From Marinilabilia salmonicolor JCM 21150 (GTDB taxonomy: Bacteria; Bacteroidota; Bacteroidia; Bacteroidales; Marinilabiliaceae), in NCBI RefSeq assembly GCF_000259075.1, contig NZ_AJKI01000031.1:1-64000 (forward strand): a stretch of 64,000 nt of DNA, given 5' to 3'. Numbering within the stretch: position 1 is the first letter of the stretch; each line of letters opens with the position of its first letter. The notes beneath the pieces are model-generated. The model was not told where the DNA came from. It made no database searches and saw nothing but the letters and a program-made list of their open reading frames with translations. The translations under genes were made by a program, and so were the position numbers. This document shows, piece after piece, positions 24,860-34,952 of the stretch.

Positions 24860-27800
24860 TCAACCATTCCTCACCAAATTACCGCTCACTCGCTTAAAAT
24901 CCTCCATTACCATATAAAGACAGGGAACAATAACCAGTATAATGGAAGTGGCAAACAGGATTCCGAAGCCCAGAGAGATGGCCATCGGTATTAGGTGGTA
25001 AGCCTGCTTGGATGTTTCCAGTATAATGGGTGTCAATCCACCAAAAGTGGTGAAAGTTGTAAGAATAATAGGTCGAAAACGTCGTACACCTGCTTCATGA
25101 ATTGCTTCAAAAGCACTCACTCCTGCCCGCTTACGGTTGGCATAATCAACCATAATAAGAGAGTCGTTCACCACCACCCCCGAAAGTGCAATAATTCCCA
25201 TAAGACTTACCAGTGACAGGTCATGTCCCAGAAGGATGTGTCCGATTACCGCTCCCACAATTCCAAAAGGGATGGCAAACATGACGATCAAAGGCTGAAC
25301 GTAGTTGTTAAATGCAACAGCCAGCAAGGCATAGATTATCAACATGGCCATAGAGAATCCACTCCATAGCACCTGGGTCGATTCGCGCATATCGGCCTGA
25401 CTGCCTTCAAAGCTCCAGGTAATTCCTGGATAATCGGCGCGCAAACGGGGAAGCACCTCCGCATTGAGTGATTTCATCACCTGCGAAACCGCGCTTTTGG
25501 GTTCCACATCCATACCCACAGAAACAACCCGTCTTCCATCCCTTCGGTTGATGCTGGTAAAGGCTTCTCCTTCTTCCAGACTAACCACATCCAGCAACGG
25601 AACTTCAACTCCTGTGGATGTTCGAATAAGAAAATCTTCCAGATGATGTATATCTGCCCTTTGATGATAAGGGAGTTTCACACGCATTTCAACCTCGTTG
25701 GTTCCTCTCAATTGCCGCATGGCCAGGGAACCATAAAAGGCAGCACGAATCTGGCGCCCCACTTCTGTAGGTGTCAATCCCAGTCGTCGTCCTTCCGGCA
25801 GCAATCTGAAATCGAACTGCATTTTGCCGGCATTGTAATTGTCATTTACGTCACGAGTCACTTCAAAAGCTTCTGCTTCTTCCAGAAAAGCCATGCTGGC
25901 TTTTTCCAGCACATCGATACTGGAATGACTCAGATCTACACTTATATCCTGAGCCCAGCCACCAGGGCCCCGTTCAGCTTCAAAAGTAATCTGATCCACA
26001 CCTTCAATATCACCAATTTCATCACGCCACAAAGCGATCACCTCTGCCGCCGACATGTCACGTTCATCCGGATCTTTCATTACAATCTCCACATCGATAA
26101 AGCTCTGGCCGCGCACATTGGTTTTGATCCCTTCAGCCACCTGATAGAGATTGTGCTCGTCAAACATCTGACGGGTAGAGCGTGTAATATCCCGTGCCAC
26201 TTTAGCTGCCTGTTTGGGAGTTGTTCCCACCGGAAGGCTGACTCCTGCCTCAATTTCATCAGCAGCCACCTCGGGCATCATAATAATCCCCATATGATCA
26301 CTGTAGGCATATCCTCCCACGACCACAAAAAGACCGATGGCAATACTCAGCGTTATGTAACGGTGTTTCAGTGCCCTATCCAGAAAAGGAGTGTAACGGT
26401 TTTCCACAAAACGCTCGAAACGATGCCCAAAAGCATCTCTGATTTTTTCGATATACTGCCCGGCTTTCCAACGCGACTTCTCCGTTGGATGGGCCAAATG
26501 AGCCGGCAGAATAAGTAATGCTTCAAACAACGATATGGCAAGCACGGTGATCACCACTGCCGGAAGAGGCCACCAGAACTTACCGGTTTCGCCGGGCATA
26601 AACAGCAGCGGAATAAAAGCGATGATATTGGTAAGAATACTAAAAACCACCGGTCGGGCGATCTCCTTACTTCCTTTGATGGCAGCTTCAAGAAATCCCA
26701 TGCCACGCTGCCGGTATTCATAAACATTTTCTCCTACCACAATGGCATCATCCACGACAATTCCAAGAGCCACCAAAAATCCAAACATGGAAATCATATT
26801 GATGCTGATACCAATCATAGGTAAGAATGCAATTCCCCCAATAAAAGAGATGGTCATACCCATCATCACCCAAAAAGACAACCGGTATTCCAGAAAAAGT
26901 GATAAGATCAGTAAAACAATCACCACTGCCATCAAACCATTTTCGGTCAACAATGATAACCTTTCGCGATAGTCTTCAGCCCGGTTGCTGTCGATCCGGT
27001 ATTGCACTCCGGGTGGAAGCGTCTCTTCAAAGCCGGTCAGTTCATTCTCCACTACTCTTGCTATTTCCAAGGGCGATTGATCACCTATCCGGTAAATCTG
27101 CAAATCCACGGTGGGCTGCTCATTAAACTCACCATGAAATCCGGTCTCTTCAAAGCCATCTGTCACCTCGGCGATATCGCCCAATGTTACCGCACCTCCA
27201 TATTGAGAAGGGATGATCTCAATTTTCTCAAATTCCCGCGCCCACTGTTTCCGCTCCTTCATTCTCAGCAATATTTCGCCACTCCCCGTTTCCAATGCGC
27301 CGGCAGGTATATCTTCACTGGAACGTGCAATAATATTGGCCACCTCATCAAGGGTCAGCCCGTATTCACGCAACCGGTATCGGGGGATCTCCACATGGGT
27401 AAACATATCCGGAACGTTTCCTATCTCCACCTGCGTAATCGCTTCATTGGTCAACAACCTGTCACGCAGCCGCTCGGCGAGATTGCGCAGGGTCCAGATA
27501 TCCACGTCACCGTAGATACCAATTTCCATCACATCTCTTTGACGTGACTGCAAGCGAACTTCAGGTTCTTCTATGTCATCAGGGAATGTACGGATCCGGC
27601 TCACAGCCTGCTCAATATCCTGAAAAGCCTTCATTCGCTCGGTTCCGGGCACCAATTCAATCGAAACACGCCCTGAACCTTCATAAGCCGTTGAAGTGAT
27701 TTCTTTGATTCCCTGTACACCACGAATGGCTTCCTCCACAGGCATCAATATCCCAAACTCTACTTCGGCAGGGGCGGCACCGGGATAAGCCACACTCACC

Positions 27801-27973
27801 TCCACTATATCCAGCTGAAACTGAGGAAAAACCTCTTTCTGAATGGTTGACATCGTCCAAAGCCCCCCTCCAAGTAGAACGATCATCAGCAAATTGGCCG
27901 CCACTGAATTTCGCGCCATATAGGCAATCAGCCCTTTCCCTCCAGTATATTTCTCTGACCTGTTTTTTGACAT
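24860..27973 (-). CDS. RND-family efflux permease (AcrB/MexF-like)
   Basis: 1037 residues, the normal length of an RND transporter with 12 membrane helices and two large periplasmic loops. Helix 4 carries the proton-relay Asp pair ([12 protein letters not shown], Asp408-Asp409). [10 protein letters not shown] near residue 63 and FPQFQ after helix 1 are typical. It is the last gene of the operon OMF-MFP-RND, with 33 bp to the adaptor gene. Within the RND group it looks like the HAE branch that exports hydrophobic or amphiphilic compounds; nothing shows a metal-exporter signature. Substrate unknown. Confidence 0.94.
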   Translation of the reverse strand: MSKNRSEKYTGGKGLIAYMARNSVAANLLMIVLLGGGLWTMSTIQKEVFPQFQLDIVEVSVAYPGAAPAEVEFGILMPVEEAIRGVQGIKEITSTAYEGSGRVSIELVPGTERMKAFQDIEQAVSRIRTFPDDIEEPEVRLQSRQRDVMEIGIYGDVDIWTLRNLAERLRDRLLTNEAITQVEIGNVPDMFTHVEIPRYRLREYGLTLDEVANIIARSSEDIPAGALETGSGEILLRMKERKQWAREFEKIEIIPSQYGGAVTLGDIAEVTDGFEETGFHGEFNEQPTVDLQIYRIGDQSPLEIARVVENELTGFEETLPPGVQYRIDSNRAEDYRERLSLLTENGLMAVVIVLLILSLFLEYRLSFWVMMGMTISFIGGIAFLPMIGISINMISMFGFLVALGIVVDDAIVVGENVYEYRQRGMGFLEAAIKGSKEIARPVVFSILTNIIAFIPLLFMPGETGKFWWPLPAVVITVLAISLFEALLILPAHLAHPTEKSRWKAGQYIEKIRDAFGHRFERFVENRYTPFLDRALKHRYITLSIAIGLFVVVGGYAYSDHMGIIMMPEVAADEIEAGVSLPVGTTPKQAAKVARDITRSTRQMFDEHNLYQVAEGIKTNVRGQSFIDVEIVMKDPDERDMSAAEVIALWRDEIGDIEGVDQITFEAERGPGGWAQDISVDLSHSSIDVLEKASMAFLEEAEAFEVTRDVNDNYNAGKMQFDFRLLPEGRRLGLTPTEVGRQIRAAFYGSLAMRQLRGTNEVEMRVKLPYHQRADIHHLEDFLIRTSTGVEVPLLDVVSLEEGEAFTSINRRDGRRVVSVGMDVEPKSAVSQVMKSLNAEVLPRLRADYPGITWSFEGSQADMRESTQVLWSGFSMAMLIIYALLAVAFNNYVQPLIVMFAIPFGIVGAVIGHILLGHDLSLVSLMGIIALSGVVVNDSLIMVDYANRKRAGVSAFEAIHEAGVRRFRPIILTTFTTFGGLTPIILETSKQAYHLIPMAISLGFGILFATSIILVIVPCLYMVMEDFKRVSGNLVRNG

Positions 27974-28005
27974 CTGATCTAAAATCTGAATTTTCTTAAA
28001 AATGC

Positions 28006-29178
28006 TTATTCAGTCATCTCTTCAACCCTTAGCGGAGCATCTTCCACCACGGTCGCCAAATTGGTGGTAACCACATGATCTCCATCCTCCAGTCCGTTTT
28101 TGATGTAGGCATTTCCGGCATCTGTCAACACCACATCCACCTTCCTGATTTTCAACTTCTCATCTTCCATTACCCAAACCGTATTCTGATTTCGCAGATA
28201 ATCGCGACTCAATCTGACAACATCTTCAATTTCACGACCTTCGATTTCAACTTCCACAAATGAACCAATCAGCAATTCAGGTAAATATTCCCGGCTTTCT
28301 TTTATTCCCAGAGGGTCAGGCACTGAAATCAGCACTTTCACCAGGCGCGTGGATTCTTCAAGTTCACCCACCATCTTTTGCAACACTCCGGTTCGGTAGC
28401 CATCAGCCCCCCATGCACTGCTATTATAAATTTTCACTTCAGCTCCATTCTCCACGCTCCTGTCTTCAGAAAAAACGAGCCACCTAAGCCTGGACTGGGG
28501 CACTGCAGCGACAACCCAAAAATTTTCTGTTCCCACCAAACGCCCCAGTTCCTGCCCCGGTGAAACCAATGACCCTACATCCACATTTCGCTCCAGTATC
28601 AAGGCATCAAAAGGAGCAACTACAGATGTACGCTGCAAATCAAGTGCCGCCTGATCAAGAGCCGATTCAGCAGCCATAACAGCAGCCTCTGCAGTTTTGA
28701 GCTGGGGTTCTCTGAGAACAAGTGCCTTTCGCTCATCAGACAACGTCAATTCAGATTGTTCAAAATCTCTTCGGGCCACATCCTGCCTTCCTTTTTCAAG
28801 TGTCAGGTTGGCTCGGGCCTCTTCCAGATCACCCTTTCGCAAGGCATAAGTATTCTGGTAATCCGCATCATCAACCTTCAACAGTAAAGTTCCTGCCCTT
28901 ACTGACTGCCCCGGATCAAAAACTCCCGCTCTTCGCACAATTTCACCACTCACCCTCGGACTCAGAGATATTTCCCGAACCGGCTCCACAGTTCCGGTAG
29001 TCCGGATAACAGGCCGGTAACTTCCCCGCTCCACAAGGATTACATCCACAAGCATGGCAGTCTCACGTGTAGCGCTCTCTCTTTGAGCTGTAGGTTCGTT
29101 AAGAAATACCACAGCGACCAAAACAGCGGCTGCTAAAAGAATCAATCCTGATATTATAAATGTCTTCTTTTTGTTCAT
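28006..29178 (-). CDS. Periplasmic adaptor (membrane fusion protein) of the RND pump
   Basis: 390 residues. One N-terminal hydrophobic segment (about 8-26, [17 protein letters not shown]) anchors it in the inner membrane. Then come a lipoyl/beta-barrel half ([22 protein letters not shown]), a coiled-coil hairpin at about 100-170, a second lipoyl half ([28 protein letters not shown]) and the C-terminal barrel ([26 protein letters not shown]). It links the RND permease to the outer-membrane channel encoded upstream. Thirty bp separate it from each neighbour's reading frame, so all three are one transcription unit. Confidence 0.93.
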   Translation of the reverse strand: MNKKKTFIISGLILLAAAVLVAVVFLNEPTAQRESATRETAMLVDVILVERGSYRPVIRTTGTVEPVREISLSPRVSGEIVRRAGVFDPGQSVRAGTLLLKVDDADYQNTYALRKGDLEEARANLTLEKGRQDVARRDFEQSELTLSDERKALVLREPQLKTAEAAVMAAESALDQAALDLQRTSVVAPFDALILERNVDVGSLVSPGQELGRLVGTENFWVVAAVPQSRLRWLVFSEDRSVENGAEVKIYNSSAWGADGYRTGVLQKMVGELEESTRLVKVLISVPDPLGIKESREYLPELLIGSFVEVEIEGREIEDVVRLSRDYLRNQNTVWVMEDEKLKIRKVDVVLTDAGNAYIKNGLEDGDHVVTTNLATVVEDAPLRVEEMTE

Positions 29179-29207
29179 CTTTATCCTGTTTAATCCGATT
29201 ATCGGGT

Positions 29208-30605
29208 TTATTGCATGTTAAGTTTAGGATCATCTTCATCGGAAAAACCTGAATCAAAACCACCAGCCAGTGCCTGATAAAGATCAATTCTGTATCCTAA
29301 CAAATTGAGCGTTTCCGACAAATATTGCCTTCTCAGACTTTGCTGCGCATTCATCGCATCAAGTACATCCAGATAGTTTCCCACCCCGCTGAAATAAGCA
29401 GACCGCACCTGATCTGTCGTACCTCTGGCAAGTTCATACTGTTTTTCAATGCTTTGAAGTCGACGCTGCTGCTGCATTTCCTTTACCAAAGCATCTTCCA
29501 CATCCTGAAAGGCGGACAGTACTGCCTGCCCATATTCATAAATCCGCTGATTTCGAACTGCTTCAGCCTGCTTCTTTTCTGCCTGTAGCCGGTTGCCATA
29601 AAAAACAGGAGCCAACACATTTCCCGCCAGAGAACGTACCCAGTTATCAAATAAATCTTCTGCATCAGGAGCTTCGGAAGAAAGTGAAGCAGAAATCGAA
29701 AATCTGGGAAAAAGATTGCTGATAGACGAAGCAAGGTCCTGATCGGATGCTTTAAGTAAAGCCAGTGACCGTTGAACATCCGGGCGACGATGGATCAGTT
29801 CTGCAGGCATTCCGGCATCAGGAAGTGGAGGCAAATCAGGAAAAGTCAAATTCCCGGAACCAATAATTTTCTGCTTTTGAGGTTGCTCACCAAGTAAAAC
29901 GGACAGTCTGTTTTGTAAAACCTGGAGCCTGGTTTCGGCAATAACTTCCTGCTCTTTGGTGGATTCCATCAACTGCTGTTGCCGTAAAACATCAGCCAGA
30001 TTGCCTTGACCATTCTCAAAACGGGTCTGAAGTAACTCCAGCATTTTTTCATTCGTTTGCCTCTGTTCACGGGCAAGCAGGACCTGCTGCCGGGCTTCCA
30101 AAAGATCAAACCATCCTTTAACAACCTGCCCCGAAAGCATTAAAGCAGTAGCTTGAAAATCATAAAAGGAAGCGCGCTGTCGGTAACTTTGTGCCCTGGC
30201 CTCCGAACGAATCTTCCCCCACAAATCCAATTCATAACTGGCCGAAAGTCCCAGTTCAAAATGATCTGTTTGCCCACTGATATCAGAATCGACAATTTGC
30301 CCACTCCCTGAAGCATCTATACGGGGGAACAAGGAGGACCGCACCTGTCTTTCCAAAGCTTCTGCTTCACGCAAGCGATACCAGGCAGTCTGTAGATCAT
30401 AATTGGCTTTGAGCGCACTATCAACCAAACCATTGAGCCTTTTATCATCAAAGACCTCCCACCAACGGACAGGAATTTCCATCTCCCCTGATTGGGAGAA
30501 TTTCTCCAACGAATCATCAGGAAAAAGAACTTCGGATGTTTTACGAGAACAACCGGAGAAAAACAGGAGAACAAAAAAAATTGAAAAATATCTAATATGC
30601 TCCAT
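29208..30605 (-). CDS. TolC/NodT-type outer-membrane efflux lipoprotein
   Basis: 465 residues. The signal peptide ends in the lipobox FSGC (Cys19), so it is an outer-membrane lipoprotein of the NodT class. Two TolC-like repeats are visible: the first after DLQTAWYRLREAEALERQVRSSLFP, the second near SNLFPRFSISASLSSEA and RSAYFSGVGNYLDVLDAMNAQQSLR. HRRPDVQRSLA between them is a hallmark of the family. It is the first gene of the efflux operon, with the start at ATG 30605. The 600-bp upstream region contains a family F repeat but no recognised regulator gene. Confidence 0.93.
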   Translation of the reverse strand: MEHIRYFSIFFVLLFFSGCSRKTSEVLFPDDSLEKFSQSGEMEIPVRWWEVFDDKRLNGLVDSALKANYDLQTAWYRLREAEALERQVRSSLFPRIDASGSGQIVDSDISGQTDHFELGLSASYELDLWGKIRSEARAQSYRQRASFYDFQATALMLSGQVVKGWFDLLEARQQVLLAREQRQTNEKMLELLQTRFENGQGNLADVLRQQQLMESTKEQEVIAETRLQVLQNRLSVLLGEQPQKQKIIGSGNLTFPDLPPLPDAGMPAELIHRRPDVQRSLALLKASDQDLASSISNLFPRFSISASLSSEAPDAEDLFDNWVRSLAGNVLAPVFYGNRLQAEKKQAEAVRNQRIYEYGQAVLSAFQDVEDALVKEMQQQRRLQSIEKQYELARGTTDQVRSAYFSGVGNYLDVLDAMNAQQSLRRQYLSETLNLLGYRIDLYQALAGGFDSGFSDEDDPKLNMQ

Positions 30606-30721
30606 AATTATTCCAATCTAGTCTGATTTATTGACTTCGTCGATCTTCGATTCATGAATAATCGCTATGAAATGTTCAAATGCCAATAAATGCGAGCAAC
30701 CGCAAAGAAATTGATGAAGTG

Positions 30722-30823
30722 AATAATCAATTATTTTCAAGTCAATTTTCTTGAGGACGCCTATGTTTAGCCGGTAATTAAACATCGCAAGAGATAATTG
30801 ATAAATAACCCGGGTAAAATATT
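30722..30823. repeat. Family F repeat, copy 1
   Basis: About 100 bp similar in the same orientation to 52550-52651; shared words are AATAATCAATTATTT, CAAGTCAATTTTCTTGAG and AGATAATT. Both copies can form the small hairpin TCAAG-tcaatttt-CTTGA. No open frame is shared. Confidence 0.7.
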
Positions 30824-31044
30824 AGAACATGATCAAAGAGAGAAAGTTTAACAATACGGAAAATTGAAAAGTATGCTTTCACGGTTCAATCGACTGAACC
30901 TTTTTAAATAATTATTATTTTCGTTCAAAAAGTATTCAAATTAAGAACCCAAACCCCCAAAACACAAAGCAACCTAAAATTCAAGTCATAACGACCGTTT
31001 TTCTTTCATGAAAATTCCATATCTTTAACAAGAATTGTCCTCTG

Positions 31045-31079
31045 TTCGACTAAAATTCCAACAAACAGGAATAACTTTG
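31045..31079 (+). promoter_or_regulatory. Possible promoter of the chemotaxis receptor gene
   Basis: TAACTTTG (31072-31079) matches the -7 consensus; TTCG at 31045-31048 is a weak -33 element 23 nt upstream. The leader to the start codon would be about 120 nt. The rest of 30824-31205 shows nothing else. Confidence 0.35.
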
Positions 31080-31205
31080 CATCCGAAATTCTCGTAAACA
31101 ACTCCATCATTCTGTTTCTGGAAAAATGTTCATTCCTCTGTTATAGAATGTGCTTCTCCTACACCTAACTGTAATTCACCATACAAAAGACAATAAAATT
31201 TAGTT

Positions 31206-32333
31206 ATGAACGATCTATTGAAAGAAGTCCTGACAAGTATTGTAGTCATCCCCATTGCAGTAGTACTGCTAAGATACATTTTTGGCCGTTCCATCATGTT
31301 TAAAATCAGCCTTCCCATCGTACTGCTAATGATATTCATTGCATTCATTTCGTCCATCGAAAGCATGATGAGCAACACCATGGCCGCCTTTGTCACCCCA
31401 CTTAATGTGCTGTTGGGAACGGTCGTATTCTGGAACATCAACCGGACATTGCGCAAACCACTGGAAAAAGCCATCAGCCAGCTCGGCAAAATATCCGAAG
31501 GGGATCTGGACACTGAAGTGGAACAAACCAATTCCAAAGACGAACTGGGGCAAATCAACAATGCCATCTTTCAACTTTCATCCAATCTGAAAAGAATAAT
31601 AACCCAGATTGACACCAACTCCACCTCACTACTCTCGGCAAGTCAACAGTTAACCAGTTCTTCAGAACAGCTATCGCAGGGAGCGACAGAACAGGCTAGT
31701 TCTGTAGAAGAAGTATCATCAACCATGGAAGAGATATCGGCTAATATTGACCAGAACGCCTTTAATTCCCAAAAAACAGAGCAAATCACATCTGAAACAG
31801 CACGTATGATTAGTGAAGTGGGAGAGAAATCAAAAGAGACCGTAAAAGCCAGTGCAGAAATCGCAGAGAGGATTAACATTATCAACGACATTGCCTTTCA
31901 AACCAATATCCTTGCGCTTAATGCTGCAGTGGAAGCCTCCAGTGCAGGAGAACATGGAAAAGGTTTTGCGGTAGTGGCAGCCGAAGTAAGAAAATTGGCA
32001 GAAAAAAGCAAACTGGCGGCCACCGAAATTGCACAATTGAGCAGCAACAACCTGGGACTGGCCAACGAAGCAGGGGGCCTATTGGAAGAAGTAATTCCCA
32101 AAATAGAGCAATCCACCCGTATGGTGCAGGAAATTAACGCCGCAGGATCAGAGCAAAGCTCTGGTGTAGGCCAGGTTAACGAAGCCATGCAGCAATTCAA
32201 TGACATCTCACAACAAAACGCAGCCTCCAGTGAAGAGCTGGCTTCCAGTGCAGATGAATTGTCTGAGCAGGCAAAACAACTCAAGAAACTTATCTCTTTC
32301 TTTAAATCTCAAAGCCTGTCAAAAGAAAAATAA
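31206..32333 (+). CDS. Methyl-accepting chemotaxis protein without a large sensor domain
   Basis: 375 residues. Two or three hydrophobic stretches in the first ~85 residues ([49 protein letters not shown]) are separated by very short loops, so there is no periplasmic ligand domain. A HAMP segment follows ([23 protein letters not shown]), then the signalling coiled coil with the hairpin tip [40 protein letters not shown], which contacts CheA/CheW. It probably senses membrane state, temperature or a partner protein. No other chemotaxis gene is nearby. A tRNA gene on the opposite strand ends 7 bp after the stop. Confidence 0.93.
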   Translation: MNDLLKEVLTSIVVIPIAVVLLRYIFGRSIMFKISLPIVLLMIFIAFISSIESMMSNTMAAFVTPLNVLLGTVVFWNINRTLRKPLEKAISQLGKISEGDLDTEVEQTNSKDELGQINNAIFQLSSNLKRIITQIDTNSTSLLSASQQLTSSSEQLSQGATEQASSVEEVSSTMEEISANIDQNAFNSQKTEQITSETARMISEVGEKSKETVKASAEIAERINIINDIAFQTNILALNAAVEASSAGEHGKGFAVVAAEVRKLAEKSKLAATEIAQLSSNNLGLANEAGGLLEEVIPKIEQSTRMVQEINAAGSEQSSGVGQVNEAMQQFNDISQQNAASSEELASSADELSEQAKQLKKLISFFKSQSLSKEK

Positions 32334-32340
32334 TAAAAGG

Positions 32341-32414
32341 AGCCGATGGGCGGATTTGAACCGCCGACCTGCTGTTTACGAAACAGCTGCTCTGACCAAC
32401 TGAGCTACACCGGC
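32341..32414 (-). tRNA. tRNA-Thr (anticodon CGU)
   Basis: On the minus strand the acceptor GCCGGTG (32414-32408) pairs with CATCGGC (32348-32342, one G-U). The D arm is GTAGCTCAGTTGGTCAGAGC, the anticodon loop TTCGTAA sits in the stem GCTGT/ACAGC giving anticodon CGT, and the T arm is GGCGGTTCAAATCCGCC. Discriminator T at 32341. CCA is not fully encoded. Confidence 0.95.
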
Positions 32415-32420
32415 AAGAAG

Positions 32421-32490
32421 CTTAAGGCTGAGGTTAAGGCGGAGAAATGAGTTAAAATCAATCCTCTTTATCTTAACCTCAACCTTAGTC
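32421..32490. repeat. Family D inverted repeat, copy 2
   Basis: CTTAAGGCTGAGGTTAAGG (32421-32439) is inverted at 32472-32490 as CTTAACCTCAACCTTAGTC. It lies just 5' of the tRNA gene and is related to the copy at 12911-13040. Confidence 0.7.
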
Positions 32491-32506
32491 TATTTCAAAA
32501 TTACAT

Positions 32507-33163
32507 TTATTCGATTTCTTTTGCCGCATTATTTTTTAAATAATACTTACACCAAAGTTTCAGACCGCATTTTTCACATTTGGGTTTCCGGGCCAGACAG
32601 ACATAACGGCCATGCAGTATCAGCCAGTGATGGGCAATAGGCAACAATTCTTCGGGCAGATATTTCACCAGTTGCATCTCTGCATCCAACGGATTTTTGG
32701 CTTTCACGGTTAACCCAATTCTTTCGGAAACCCGGAAAACATGCGTATCAACAGCCATAGCAGGCTTCTGATAAACCACAGAGGCAATTACATTGGCAGT
32801 TTTACGTCCCACTCCCGGAAGCTTCTGAAGTTCTTTAATATCATCAGGGACCACACCTCCAAAATCATCCCGTAACATACGCGCCATCCCCACAAGATGT
32901 TTACTCTTATTATTAGGGTAGCTGCAACTCCTGATGACTTCGAAAACCGCTTCCGGTGTTGTGTCCGCCAATTCATTTTCTGTAGGCCATTGCTCAAAAA
33001 TCGCCGGAGTAATTATATTCACTCTCTTATCGGTACATTGTGCCGACAAAATTACGGCAACCAATAGTTCAAAAGGATTTGAATAATGGAGTTCTGTTTC
33101 GGCTACAGGCATATTTTCCTGAAACCATTCGATTATGTGTTTAAAGCGTTCTTCCCTTCTCAT
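32507..33163 (-). CDS. nth: Endonuclease III
   Basis: A DNA glycosylase/AP lyase that removes oxidised pyrimidines. 218 residues, the usual length. The helix-hairpin-helix LPGVGRKTANV carries the catalytic Lys121, and VDTHVFRV carries Asp139. The 4Fe-4S cluster loop is at the C-terminus (CLARKPKCEKCGLKLWC, CX6CX2CX5C). The ZIP transporter gene ends 11 bp upstream, so it is probably co-transcribed behind dtxR-zupT. Confidence 0.96.
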   Translation of the reverse strand: MRREERFKHIIEWFQENMPVAETELHYSNPFELLVAVILSAQCTDKRVNIITPAIFEQWPTENELADTTPEAVFEVIRSCSYPNNKSKHLVGMARMLRDDFGGVVPDDIKELQKLPGVGRKTANVIASVVYQKPAMAVDTHVFRVSERIGLTVKAKNPLDAEMQLVKYLPEELLPIAHHWLILHGRYVCLARKPKCEKCGLKLWCKYYLKNNAAKEIE

Positions 33164-33173
33164 TCTTTAATAA

Positions 33174-33989
33174 TTAAATAAACATCAACAAACTCAAAGC
33201 CATCACTCCCATCCCGGCAATCAACCCATAAATGGACAAGTGGTGTTCTCCATATTCCTGAGCAGCCGGCAATAACTCATCAATACTTATAAAAACCATA
33301 ATTCCGGCCACAGCCGCAAAAACAATCCCAAAAACCAATGGACTCATAAACTGCATAAGGAGAATGTATCCGATAATGGCTCCAATAGGTTCCGACAATC
33401 CTGAAAGAAAACTCAGGGTAAAAGCTTTTTTCTTATTTCCTGTAGCATAATAAACGGGAACAGAAACAGCAATTCCCTCCGGAATATTGTGAATGGCAAT
33501 GGCCACTGCAATGGCTATACCCAGGTTAGGATCGTTCATAGCTGCCGTAAATGTTGCCAACCCTTCCGGAAAATTGTGAATTCCAATGGCCAACGCAGTA
33601 AATGCTCCCATACGCATTAATCGTCTGTCCTTATTGGCTTTGCGTTGCCCTGCATTCATGTTTTCAATCATTTCCATTTCGTGTGGGTTTTCTCCCTTAG
33701 GAATAAACCGGTCAATCAACGCAATAAAGATAATGCCCAGAAAAAATGCTCCAACCGTGAGCCAGGTGCCCTCTTCATGTCCCAGAGCTGCAGATAAAGA
33801 CTCTTTGGCTTTGGCGAAAATCTCTACGAAGGAGACATAAATCATTACTCCGGCAGAAAAGCCAAGACTTATGGATAAAAATCGTGTATTCGTCCGTTTT
33901 GCAAAAAATGCCATGGCACTCCCGATACCGGTTGACAAACCTGCAAAAAGGGTTAATCCAAAAGCGAACCCAATATTACTCCAATCCAT
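33174..33989 (-). CDS. zupT: ZIP-family divalent metal transporter (ZupT-like)
   Basis: 271 residues with about eight membrane helices. Helix 4 and 5 metal sites are [10 protein letters not shown] and [12 protein letters not shown], the hallmark of ZupT, which imports zinc, and also iron and manganese. A cytoplasmic His/Glu-containing loop ([14 protein letters not shown]) precedes them. It lies 46 bp after the DtxR-family regulator gene on the same strand, so control by that metal sensor is likely. Specific metal cannot be told from sequence. Confidence 0.93.
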   Translation of the reverse strand: MDWSNIGFAFGLTLFAGLSTGIGSAMAFFAKRTNTRFLSISLGFSAGVMIYVSFVEIFAKAKESLSAALGHEEGTWLTVGAFFLGIIFIALIDRFIPKGENPHEMEMIENMNAGQRKANKDRRLMRMGAFTALAIGIHNFPEGLATFTAAMNDPNLGIAIAVAIAIHNIPEGIAVSVPVYYATGNKKKAFTLSFLSGLSEPIGAIIGYILLMQFMSPLVFGIVFAAVAGIMVFISIDELLPAAQEYGEHHLSIYGLIAGMGVMALSLLMFI

Positions 33990-34035
33990 ACTTAATTTGT
34001 TTTTATCTCTTTAAAAAACACTTTCTCCCAGAAGT

Positions 34036-34695
34036 CTACTTCCGAATACAAAAAACATTGGCAGCAAGTTTCCCCGAAAGCACCTCCTTCTTTCCATCGG
34101 GGAGTTTCACCTCAATACTTCCATCAAAGGAAAAAACTTTCATAACTTTTAAAACAAGCCCGGTTTTCAAACCATACCGATCATACAGATCTGATGTTTC
34201 TGCATTTCGGTAACGCAACTTTTTTATCATGCATCGCTGATTTTCCAAAATCTCAGTCAAAGGAATCACTCCCTTTTCGGACGGGATATGACCACCTATT
34301 CCGGGGATGGGATCTCCGTGCGGATCAAAATCAGGATGCCCCAAAAAACGACTAATATGATTCATCAAGTCATCGGAAGTATGATGCTCCAGCCGTTCTG
34401 CCTCCTGATGAACACTCAACAAATCCAGACCCAGTACCTCGTGCAGAAACAATTCCCACAACCGGTGTTTTCGAATAATCTTCAGGGCCTGCTCATCACC
34501 CTGGCGGGTTAGCTGCAATGCCTTGTAGGGTTTATAATCAACAACCCCCTGCTTGCCAAGTTTCCGGGCCATATCTGTTACTGCAGCCACCGATATTTCG
34601 AGCCGGCCGGCAAGATTGCTGCTGGTAACCGCACCTGCCGTTTCCTGATTCAACAGATATATGTTCTTCAAAAAATTATCAATAGAAACAGACAT
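34036..34695 (-). CDS. DtxR/MntR-family metal-dependent repressor
   Basis: 219 residues: N-terminal winged helix (NFLKNIYLLNQETAGAVTSSNLAGRLEISVAAVTDMARKLGKQGVVDY), a metal-binding dimerisation domain (HRLWELFLHEVLGLDLLSVHQEAERLEHHTSDDL, with HxxxE and ExxxH-type ligands and FDPHGDPIP), and a C-terminal FeoA/SH3-like domain. Members sense Mn or Fe. The gene is followed by a ZIP transporter gene, and a palindrome TTTTAAG-nnnn-CTTAAAA lies between the -33 and -7 elements of its own promoter, suggesting autoregulation. Confidence 0.94.
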   Translation of the reverse strand: MSVSIDNFLKNIYLLNQETAGAVTSSNLAGRLEISVAAVTDMARKLGKQGVVDYKPYKALQLTRQGDEQALKIIRKHRLWELFLHEVLGLDLLSVHQEAERLEHHTSDDLMNHISRFLGHPDFDPHGDPIPGIGGHIPSEKGVIPLTEILENQRCMIKKLRYRNAETSDLYDRYGLKTGLVLKVMKVFSFDGSIEVKLPDGKKEVLSGKLAANVFCIRK

Positions 34696-34715
34696 GCTTT
34701 AAATTATTTTAGTAG

Positions 34716-34746
34716 CAATTTTAAGCAACCTTAAAATAAAAAACAA
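34716..34746 (-). promoter_or_regulatory. dtxR-family promoter with palindromic operator in the spacer
   Basis: On the minus strand TTG (34746-34744) is followed after 20 nt by TAAAATTG (34723-34716), one mismatch from TAnnTTTG. Inside, 34719-34736 is an 18-bp palindrome, TTTTAAGGTTGCTTAAAA, with 7-bp perfect arms and resembling DtxR-type boxes. It starts 24 bp upstream of the start codon, a good place for a repressor. Confidence 0.6.
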
Positions 34747-34952
34747 GTGCATTTGAACTTTGTTCGCAATTTATTAACAAACCTTTAAGGCACATCTTTT
34801 GTTTTTACCAAAGAAAAACGGCAATTTTACAGTAATTAATTTCCCGGAGATTACGCAAATCATACGGGAATTAAATTCTGTAAATCAATTTATTAAAAAT
34901 CATCCAAAGACTCATTTTTTTAAATTACCATCAACTTAAAAATAACAGGAAC

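Noticed and set aside
25643-26518. 291-codon plus-strand frame inside the RND permease gene
   Set aside because: Antisense shadow of a highly conserved transporter with no domain resemblance.
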